Source: CAYTLW01 sp964438735
GTDB taxonomy: Bacteria; Myxococcota_A; UBA9042
Reading direction: 5' to 3'
DNA: 20,453 bases
NCBI GenBank assembly: GCA_964438735.1
Contig: CAYTLW010000130.1
Span: 1-20,453, forward strand
Made by a program: the position numbers and the translations under genes. This document shows, one piece after another, positions 1 through 5,756 of the stretch (its first letter is position 1; every line of letters starts with the position of its first letter). The notes under the pieces are model-generated. The model was not told where the DNA came from. It did not search any database and worked only from the letters and a program-made list of their open reading frames with translations.

Positions 1-105
1 GGAGGTCGAAGCCACGGTTTCTCCAGGGCACGCGTCCTGGCCGGCTTCCGCGTTCGAGGCGGGCGGCGGCGCGATGCCGAGGGAGAAACGATGTCGGGCC
101 CCGGA
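1..105. other. Unassigned left edge of the window
   Basis: No gene can be supported here. It lies downstream of the CoA-transferase/GNAT stop codon at 106-108. A short inverted repeat (CCAGG at 23-27, CCTGG at 36-40) is visible. A GTG at 31-33 on the minus strand opens a frame running out of the window, preceded by a weak AGGA, but ten codons are too few to call a gene. Confidence 0.4.
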
Positions 106-1995
106 CTATTCCCCGGTGGTCGTGACGTCACGACGCTTGTCGAATCGGACCTTGAGACGCCAGGCGCCGCCGCGCAGCTTGCCGGTGAAGGGCAATCCAC
201 TGTCGTACAGCAGCGCGAGCATGGGTTTGTTGCCGGCCGACAGGCTGGCTCGCAGGCCGGACAACCCCCGCGCTTTGGCCAGGTCGTAGAGCCGGCGAAC
301 CAGCATCTTGCCCAGCTGCCGACCGCGCCAGTTCTGGTGCACCATGACCAGGATGTCGGCCATCCGGGTGGCCGGATCGACGTCGTAACGGGCCAGGCCG
401 ACGAACGCGTCCGGGCCTTCGCCGTCTTCATCCAGGGCGACGATGGCATCTCCCTGGCTGCCATCCAGCTCCGCCAGGGGGGTCGGCGCCCCCTCGTCCG
501 GCTCGCCGTTGCGGCCCAGGAAAGCCAGCCGAAGGGTGGGGTCGCGCAACTGCTCGACCAGGGAGCGCAATGACTCGGCTTCATGGGGCCGGATGGCGCG
601 CAACCAGACCCTGCTGCCATCCTCCAGGGCGAGGGCGCGCGGCTGCTCGCGCTGTCGACCGGCTGTCGGCAGGTCCTGGTCGGCGAAGACGTAGCGCCGA
701 CCCTTGGCCGCGGCCAGCAGCTCGGCGCGGAAGTCGGGATGCGCCACCTCGATGAGCGCCATGGCGCGTTCGCGGATCGAACGTCCCCACAGGTGCGCGA
801 CGCCGTACTCGGTGACGACGTAGTGCACGTCGCCCCGGCTGGTCACCATGCCGGCGCCCTCTTCCAGGACCGGCCGGATGCGGCTGAGGGTGCCCCCCTT
901 GGCGGTTGATGGCAGGGCGATGATGGGCTTGCCGTTGTGAGCGCGGGCTGCGCCGCGGATGAAGTCCACCTGGCCGCCGATGCCCGAGAAGAAGCGGCCC
1001 ATCAGGGTGTCCGCCGCGACCTGGCCGGTCAGATCCACGTTCAGGGCCGAGTTGATGGCGATCATCCGCTCGTTGCGGGCGATGACCACGGGGTCGTTGG
1101 TGAACTGGCTCGGCCTCATCTCCACGGACGGATTGTCGTGCACCCAGTCGTAGAGCTTCTGAGTGCCCATCACGAACGACGTGACCAGCTTGCCCGGCAG
1201 CAGGGTCTTGCGACGGCCGTTGATGATGCCCGCTTCGACCAGGCGGACGACGCCGTCGGAGAACATCTCGGTGTGCACGCCCAGGTCGTGTCGATCGTCG
1301 ATGCTGGCCAGCACGGCGTCGGGGATCTTGCCGATGCCCAGCTGCAGCGTGGCGCCGTCCGGGATCAGGGAGGCCACGTTGCGGCCGATGCCGAGGGCGA
1401 CCTGGTCCAGCTCCACGGCGTCCAGCTCGGGCAGGGGTCGGTCCACCGCCACCAGGTGGTGGATGCGATCGATGTGGACCACCGAATCGCCCAATGTGCG
1501 CGGCATATGGGGGTTGATCTCGGCGATGACCAGGTCGGCATATTCAAACGCCGAGCGCACACAATCCACGGACACGCCCATGCTCATATAGCCGTGCCGA
1601 TCGGGCGGGCTGAGCTGGATCAGGGCCACGTCCACGCGCACGCGACGCGAAGCGATAAGGCGCGGGATCTCGGACAGGAACACCGGCATGAAGTCGGCCC
1701 GCCCCTCCTGCACCGCGTCACGCGTATTGGGTCCGATGAAGAAGGCGGTATGGCGAAAACGGGACTCCAGGCCTTCCGCCACGTAGGGCGCCGGGCCCAG
1801 GGTGAGCAGATGCACGACCGGGTTGTCGTGCAGATGTTGGCCGTCCGTGACCAGGGCGTCGACCAGTGAACTGGGTACGGAGGCGCCCGACCCGATGAAG
1901 ATCCGCCGGCCGGGTTCGATGTTCCGGATCGCCTGAGCAGCCGTCTCCAAGCGGTCGGCGTAGCGCTCCTTCCAGGTGGGGTCCTGATGAATCAT
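106..1995 (-). CDS. Acetyl-CoA hydrolase/transferase-family protein fused to a GNAT acetyltransferase domain
   Basis: A 629-residue cytosolic fusion. Residues about 1-445 look like the acetyl-CoA hydrolase / 4-hydroxybutyrate CoA-transferase family: LGVHTEMFSDG at 238-248, whose Glu243 is the likely CoA-thioester-forming residue by family analogy; GIGGQVDF at 338-345; EYGVAHLWG at 396-404. Residues about 463-620 look like a GNAT domain, with the acetyl-CoA-binding stretch QNWRGRQLGKML at 554-565. This two-domain architecture is known in bacteria. The natural acyl substrate and the acetylated target cannot be read from sequence. I chose the ATG at 1993-1995 because GGAG lies 8 nt upstream and the family-like sequence starts there; a TTG at 2082 would add 29 unconserved-looking residues and overlap the arsC stop. 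It follows arsC by 83 nt on the same strand, so cotranscription with the arsenic genes is plausible but not shown. Confidence 0.88.
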   Translation of the reverse strand: MIHQDPTWKERYADRLETAAQAIRNIEPGRRIFIGSGASVPSSLVDALVTDGQHLHDNPVVHLLTLGPAPYVAEGLESRFRHTAFFIGPNTRDAVQEGRADFMPVFLSEIPRLIASRRVRVDVALIQLSPPDRHGYMSMGVSVDCVRSAFEYADLVIAEINPHMPRTLGDSVVHIDRIHHLVAVDRPLPELDAVELDQVALGIGRNVASLIPDGATLQLGIGKIPDAVLASIDDRHDLGVHTEMFSDGVVRLVEAGIINGRRKTLLPGKLVTSFVMGTQKLYDWVHDNPSVEMRPSQFTNDPVVIARNERMIAINSALNVDLTGQVAADTLMGRFFSGIGGQVDFIRGAARAHNGKPIIALPSTAKGGTLSRIRPVLEEGAGMVTSRGDVHYVVTEYGVAHLWGRSIRERAMALIEVAHPDFRAELLAAAKGRRYVFADQDLPTAGRQREQPRALALEDGSRVWLRAIRPHEAESLRSLVEQLRDPTLRLAFLGRNGEPDEGAPTPLAELDGSQGDAIVALDEDGEGPDAFVGLARYDVDPATRMADILVMVHQNWRGRQLGKMLVRRLYDLAKARGLSGLRASLSAGNKPMLALLYDSGLPFTGKLRGGAWRLKVRFDKRRDVTTTGE

Positions 1996-2078
1996 CGAGC
2001 GCTCCAATGCCAGGTGACGCGCCCGCGACGGGCACGCTCTCATGTTGGGCCGCAACCGGCGTGGCGGCCAGACCAACG

Positions 2079-2534
2079 TCAAGAGCGCGCTTGATCCGGC
2101 GCGTTATCGATCAGGTCGATCAGTCTTGTCTTGATCTCGTCGCGGGCCTGGCGGAACGCATCGAGGCGTTCGTCGTCTGTCAGGTCTTCATGTTTGCGAT
2201 CCGGGTCGCGCAGCGGCCAGTGCAGCCGGCGGGCCCGGCCCAGGAAGGTGGGGCAGACCTCCTCGGCGCAGAGGGTGATGACCAGCTCCACCGAGGCGGG
2301 GGCCACGTCCTGGACCGAGGTGGACTCGTGGCTACGAAGGTCGATGTTCAGCTCGGCCATGGCGGCGATGGCCAGGGGATTGACCCGCGACGGCGCTGAT
2401 CCCGCCGAGGCGACTCGCACGCCGGCGAGTCCACGGCGACGGAGGAGGTCGCGAGCGAGGCCCTCGGCCATCTGGCTGCGGGCGGAGTTGGCGACGCAGA
2501 GGAAGAGCACGCTTCGAAATGGTTCGATCTGCAC
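2079..2534 (-). CDS. arsC: Arsenate reductase, low-molecular-weight phosphatase (thioredoxin-coupled) type
   Basis: A 151-residue cytosolic enzyme that should reduce arsenate to arsenite. The phosphatase P-loop is CVANSARSQ, with nucleophile Cys13 and Arg19 (C-x5-R). The second and third redox cysteines are probably Cys89 and Cys94 in TLCAEEVCP, and the DP aspartate is Asp110 in WPLRDP. Three cysteines and the LMW-phosphatase fold mark the thioredoxin-dependent class rather than the glutaredoxin class. The length is close to the family norm of about 130-150 residues. The start is GTG at 2532-2534, supported by a strong GGGAGG 5 nt upstream. It lies 22 nt downstream of the arsenite exporter gene on the same strand, so the product of this enzyme is the substrate of its neighbour. 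Confidence 0.93.
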   Translation of the reverse strand: MQIEPFRSVLFLCVANSARSQMAEGLARDLLRRRGLAGVRVASAGSAPSRVNPLAIAAMAELNIDLRSHESTSVQDVAPASVELVITLCAEEVCPTFLGRARRLHWPLRDPDRKHEDLTDDERLDAFRQARDEIKTRLIDLIDNAPDQARS

Positions 2535-2556
2535 TTTGACCTCCCGATGAGTCCGC

Positions 2557-3627
2557 TCAGGCCGAATCCGCTACTGCACTCACAGGCGCCGTGCCGCCAA
2601 ACCAGCGCTTGCCAATCCACAGGGAAACGCGCACCAGGCCGATGAGTACCGGCACTTCGACCAGTGGCCCGATGACGGCCGCGAGCGCGGCGCCATGGTG
2701 GATGCCGAACGTCGCCACAGCCACCGCGATGGCCAACTCGAAGTTATTCGACGCCGCGGTGAAGGAGAGCGTCGCGCTCTGGGAGTAGTTGGCGCCCAGC
2801 TTCGCCGACAGCCAGAACGAGATGAAGAACATCACCACAAAGTAGATGAGCAGCGGCACAGCGATGCGCAGCACGTCCAGGGGCAGCTCGACGATGCGAT
2901 CCCCCTTGAGCGAGAACATCACCACGATGGTGAACAACAACGCGACCAGGGTGATGGGGCCGATCCGAGAGGCGAAGGCGCGCTCATACCACTCCCGCCC
3001 GCGCGCTCGAATCAACCAGGTTCGGGTCAGGAAGCCGGCGGCGAAGGGGATGCCCAGGTAGATGGCCACGCTCCAGGCGATGTCGATGATGGTCACGTCG
3101 ACGGCGTAGCCCTGCATACCCAACGCCTCGGGCAGCCAGGTGGCGAAGAACCATGCGTAGACCGAGAAAAAGAGGATCTGGAAGATGGAGTTGAACGCCA
3201 CCAGGCCTGCGCAGTACTCGCGGTCGCCGCGGGCCAGGTCGTTCCAGACGATGACCATGGCGATGCAGCGCGCCAGCCCGATGAGGATCAGGCCGACCAT
3301 GTACTCGGGTTTATCGGGCAGGAAGATCACCGCCAGGGTGAACATCAACAGCGGCCCGATGATCCAGTTCTGAACCAGCGACAGGGCCAGCACCCGCCGA
3401 TCGCGGAAGACCAGCCCCAGCTCCTCGTAGCGCACCTTGGCCAGCGGCGGGTACATCATCAGGATCAGGCCGATGGCGATGGGGATCGAGGTCGTGCCGA
3501 CGCTCATGGCGTCCAGGGCCTGGTTGACGCCCGGCACCGTCACGCCGAGTCCGACGCCGACGCCCATGGCGACGAAGATCCACAGGGTCAGGTAGCGATC
3601 CAGGAACGAGAGGCGCTTGGTGGTCAT
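2557..3627 (-). CDS. acr3: Arsenite efflux transporter, ACR3 family
   Basis: A 356-residue inner-membrane protein with about ten hydrophobic segments, the size and topology of Acr3 carriers that export arsenite using the proton gradient. The two residues known to be essential in the family are present: Cys121 in GLARCIAMVIVWNDLARGD (fourth helix) and Glu297 in AASNNFELAIAVA (ninth helix). The start was placed at the ATG at 3625-3627 because AAGGA sits 5 nt upstream of it. The ATG six bases earlier (3631-3633) directly abuts the same Shine-Dalgarno and is less likely. It is the first gene of acr3-arsC-CoA-transferase/GNAT. No arsR regulator is encoded in the window; control is probably exerted in the AT-rich region upstream. 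Confidence 0.94.
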   Translation of the reverse strand: MTTKRLSFLDRYLTLWIFVAMGVGVGLGVTVPGVNQALDAMSVGTTSIPIAIGLILMMYPPLAKVRYEELGLVFRDRRVLALSLVQNWIIGPLLMFTLAVIFLPDKPEYMVGLILIGLARCIAMVIVWNDLARGDREYCAGLVAFNSIFQILFFSVYAWFFATWLPEALGMQGYAVDVTIIDIAWSVAIYLGIPFAAGFLTRTWLIRARGREWYERAFASRIGPITLVALLFTIVVMFSLKGDRIVELPLDVLRIAVPLLIYFVVMFFISFWLSAKLGANYSQSATLSFTAASNNFELAIAVAVATFGIHHGAALAAVIGPLVEVPVLIGLVRVSLWIGKRWFGGTAPVSAVADSA

Positions 3628-3733
3628 GTGCATCCTTGGAGCGGCATGCCGCGAGGACAGGGATTCTCACCGGACGGGCGCTGCGGGTCCAGCCCCCGGA
3701 TCGGCGGGGAGGGTGTGACGGGTGCGGACGGGT

Positions 3734-3775
3734 TGAGACAGTTGGGACACAGTGAGACAGTTGATGAGACAGTTG
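3734..3775 (+). repeat. Three direct copies of TGAGACAGTTG, candidate upstream activator sites
   Basis: Perfect 11-base copies start at 3734, 3753 and 3765. An inverted 8-base part (CTGTCTCA) recurs at 3892-3899, next to the sigma-54 promoter. The triple lies about 130-170 bases upstream of the -24 element, the distance at which enhancer-binding proteins usually sit. It also lies in the acr3 leader or promoter region, so it could instead serve that gene. Binding protein unknown. Confidence 0.55.
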
Positions 3776-3812
3776 GAGACGCGGGACGCTCCCGGCTGAA
3801 TCGGATGTTCGC

Positions 3813-3842
3813 ATATTTCGCCCAGAAATATAGCCTATATTT
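3813..3842. promoter_or_regulatory. AT-rich palindrome cluster, candidate operator for the acr3 operon
   Basis: Two perfect inverted repeats share their central arm: ATATTTC (3813-3819), 5-base spacer, GAAATAT (3825-3831); and AAATATA (3826-3832), GCC spacer, TATATTT (3836-3842). This yields three alternating half-sites for a dimeric regulator. Its position about 190 bases upstream of acr3 fits an ArsR-type or similar repressor, but no regulator gene is in the window. It could alternatively help DNA bending for the sigma-54 promoter about 60 bases to the right. Confidence 0.5.
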
Positions 3843-3904
3843 ACAGTCATTTATGTCGCTCTAAGGATAAGTTTATCGGTTTCATCCGCACCTGTCTCAG
3901 CAAC

Positions 3905-3919
3905 TGGCACGTCCCTTGC
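3905..3919 (+). promoter_or_regulatory. Sigma-54 (RpoN) promoter, -24/-12 elements
   Basis: TGGCAC (3905-3910), five bases, then TTGC (3916-3919) match the sigma-54 consensus exactly, and the invariant GG (3906-3907) and GC (3918-3919) are separated by the required 10 bases. Transcription would begin near 3931, giving a leader of about 78 nt before the ATG at 4009. An activator of the AAA+ enhancer-binding class would be needed; the TGAGACAGTTG repeats are candidate sites. Confidence 0.72.
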
Positions 3920-3951
3920 GATTCTGAGCGGCAAGATGGCGCCACAGCAAG

Positions 3952-3975
3952 CCGCGGGACACGAGACACCCGCGG
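3952..3975 (+). promoter_or_regulatory. GC-only hairpin in the predicted leader of the small Cys-rich gene
   Basis: CCGCGGG (3952-3958) and CCCGCGG (3969-3975) form a perfect 7-bp stem around a 10-base loop. It lies between the predicted start site near 3931 and the Shine-Dalgarno near 3998. It is not followed by a U run, so it is not a standard terminator; mRNA stabilisation or translational control are possible roles. Confidence 0.45.
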
Positions 3976-4008
3976 GATCCTCCACCCGGCCCATCGAGAG
4001 GAGCCATC

Positions 4009-4224
4009 ATGCGACAGACCTACGGGACCAATACCGACGCCCGCAAGCGGAACAACACCCTGTCGCTCGATGACGTGTTCTACTGCCGTCCCCGTCGGCG
4101 CCGTCTCGAGATCGACAAGTGCCTGACCGACTACATGAACGCCAACGCGCTCAACAAGCGCCGCGCGGCCTGCTGGCGCTGCCCGCAGGGCTGCCAGATT
4201 CGGGTCGCGTTCGCCATGAGTTGA
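4009..4224 (+). CDS. Small basic Cys-rich protein under a sigma-54 promoter, function unknown
   Basis: A 71-residue protein I do not recognise. Five cysteines lie at 26, 38, 55, 58 and 62; the last three are in CWRCPQGC, and C38/C55-x2-C58/C62 could hold a zinc ion or iron-sulfur centre. Basic patches RPRRRR (27-32) and NKRR (49-52) could touch nucleic acid. There is no signal peptide or membrane segment, so it is probably cytosolic. The ATG has AGGAG 6 nt upstream, and the gene is preceded by a consensus sigma-54 promoter and a leader hairpin, which together argue strongly that it is a real, conditionally expressed gene. It is convergent with the glycosyltransferase gene, whose stop is 32 nt away, and divergent from acr3. 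A link to arsenic through its cysteines is only a guess. Confidence 0.75.
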   Translation: MRQTYGTNTDARKRNNTLSLDDVFYCRPRRRRLEIDKCLTDYMNANALNKRRAACWRCPQGCQIRVAFAMS

Positions 4225-4256
4225 GCAAGGCTGCAGCCGCTGTACTCCGATAGTCG

Positions 4257-5756
4257 TCAGCGGCGCGTGTAGCGAATCACCTTCAGCACGTGTTTGTCGT
4301 GCTCTTTGAAGCGCGCCACCTCGCGACCGCGGAAGTGGCGGCGCAGGTGCTGCTTGATGCGGCCAAAGGTGTAGCGTCGGCTCTTGAAGCTGCTGTCCAG
4401 CAGGTAGAGATCGGCCCACTCCGGTGATTTGAGCCGTGCGGCGATGTCGCCGTCGAAGTCGCCGGGCATGAAAGGTCGCTCCTTGAAGACGAACCAGAAG
4501 TCGTTCATGCCCACGACCGGTAGACCATCATCCGGCACCACCTCCTGCAGGCGGGTGATGGACGCTTGCGGCTGAAAGTCGGCGAGTTTTGACCAGCGGC
4601 CGTGGCACTCGAAGACGAAGGACAGGATCAGCACCAGGAAGACGGGCCGCAGGATGCCCGCCCGACGATAGGCGCAGACCGCCAGCGTGGCGAAAGCCGG
4701 GATGGCCAACGCCGCGTAGAAGCCGTTCGGCCGCCGGTTCAACAACGCAGACAGCACGACGCAGGCGACGGCCGCGATGGGAAAGAGATTCTCGCGCCAG
4801 AGCTTCTTTTGAAGGTAGATCAGCAGCGCCAGCGTGTAGAACATCAACTCGGGCCGCGAATGCCACCTGAAGTGTCGATCCAGGTAGGTCAGGTCGGTGC
4901 GCTCTCCGCCGCCGAATTTGTTGCTGTCGCGCAGCGTGTTCAGGAACGTCTCGGCCGTCAGGGCATCCTTGTGCAGCCAGACGTACCAGAGCACGCCCAG
5001 CAGCACACCGCCGCTGAACCAGGCCAGCTGACGCAGGGTCCGACGCTTATCGTCGAGGAAGTAGCGCCGCTCGTGCAGCGTCCAGGCGAGCATGTAGAAG
5101 ACGGCCGTCAGGGCGATGGGGTGGGCCTCGGCGCTGGCGATGGCGAGCGCGCCGGCCAGTAGATAGCGCCCGTGCATGAAGGCCAGCAGGGCCACCGACA
5201 TGCAGCACAGGATCAGCGCCTCGGAGCGGCAGAGCACGCCCGCCTCGACCACCTTGTCGAGCAGCACGATGCCGAAGGCCAGAATCAAGGATGTCTGCAC
5301 ATCCCAGCCCATTCGGCGGCCAATGAAGTACCAGCAGACGCCAGCGCCGTAGACCAGGGCGGTGGAGATCTCCAGGGCGTGCGCCTTGCTCCAGCCGAAG
5401 ACCTGCAGCAGCCCGCCGTAGAGCAGCCACATGCCCTTGCCGAAGAGCAGCAGGTACTCGCCGTCGCGGAACACGGGGTCGACTTCCGTGCCGTGGCGCA
5501 TGTAGTGCCAGACCCAGGACATCACCCAGGCGTCGTCCATGTAATGCAGGTAGTAGCGACCCTGGACCACCTGGTAGCCGACGAGCGCGATGAGAGCGAC
5601 GATGGCGAAGGGCCAGTGGCGGAGGACGGCCTTGATGCCGACGCTTGACGCTGGGCTGGGCTGGCTGTCGCTGGTCATCCGGCTGGCATCCGCGTGCGCT
5701 GGGGGGCCGAAGGGTCGGCCATGGCTCACGGCAGCGCAAGCGGACGCCGTGGACAT
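4257..5756 (-). CDS. Polytopic membrane protein, GT-C fold glycosyltransferase-like
   Basis: A 499-residue inner-membrane protein. A first helix at about 48-66 is followed by a loop with YMDDAW (Asp74, Asp75), the acidic pair expected in the first extracytoplasmic loop of GT-C enzymes such as GT39/ArnT, which use polyprenyl-phosphate sugars. About nine more hydrophobic segments reach to about residue 385, then a soluble C-terminal part of roughly 110 residues ends in basic sequence. Acceptor and sugar are unknown. The ATG at 5754-5756 directly follows the stop codon of the lipoprotein gene, implying coupled translation. Neither this start nor Met27 (5678), which would give a more usual short N-terminal tail, has a good Shine-Dalgarno, so the start is uncertain. 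The operon partner suggests modification of an envelope molecule, perhaps that lipoprotein. Confidence 0.75.
   Translation of the reverse strand: MSTASACAAVSHGRPFGPPAHADASRMTSDSQPSPASSVGIKAVLRHWPFAIVALIALVGYQVVQGRYYLHYMDDAWVMSWVWHYMRHGTEVDPVFRDGEYLLLFGKGMWLLYGGLLQVFGWSKAHALEISTALVYGAGVCWYFIGRRMGWDVQTSLILAFGIVLLDKVVEAGVLCRSEALILCCMSVALLAFMHGRYLLAGALAIASAEAHPIALTAVFYMLAWTLHERRYFLDDKRRTLRQLAWFSGGVLLGVLWYVWLHKDALTAETFLNTLRDSNKFGGGERTDLTYLDRHFRWHSRPELMFYTLALLIYLQKKLWRENLFPIAAVACVVLSALLNRRPNGFYAALAIPAFATLAVCAYRRAGILRPVFLVLILSFVFECHGRWSKLADFQPQASITRLQEVVPDDGLPVVGMNDFWFVFKERPFMPGDFDGDIAARLKSPEWADLYLLDSSFKSRRYTFGRIKQHLRRHFRGREVARFKEHDKHVLKVIRYTRR

Larger units (their letters stand above)
3628..4008. 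other. Divergent intergenic regulatory region between acr3 and the small Cys-rich gene
   Basis: About 380 bases with no gene. It differs sharply in composition from its surroundings: roughly 3811-3890 is AT-rich inside GC-rich DNA. From left to right it holds three copies of TGAGACAGTTG, a cluster of three related AT-rich half-sites, a sigma-54-type promoter on the plus strand, a GC hairpin in the predicted leader, and the ribosome-binding site of the small gene. Both neighbours must take their promoters from here. Confidence 0.8.

Noticed and set aside
4229..4238. GGCTGCAGCC as a terminator between convergent genes
   Set aside because: It is a short palindrome with no loop and no following U run in either direction.
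3847..4419. Minus-strand open frame opposite the small Cys-rich gene
   Set aside because: It would cover the sigma-54 promoter and the small gene, has no motif or clear Shine-Dalgarno, and its translation looks like an antisense shadow.
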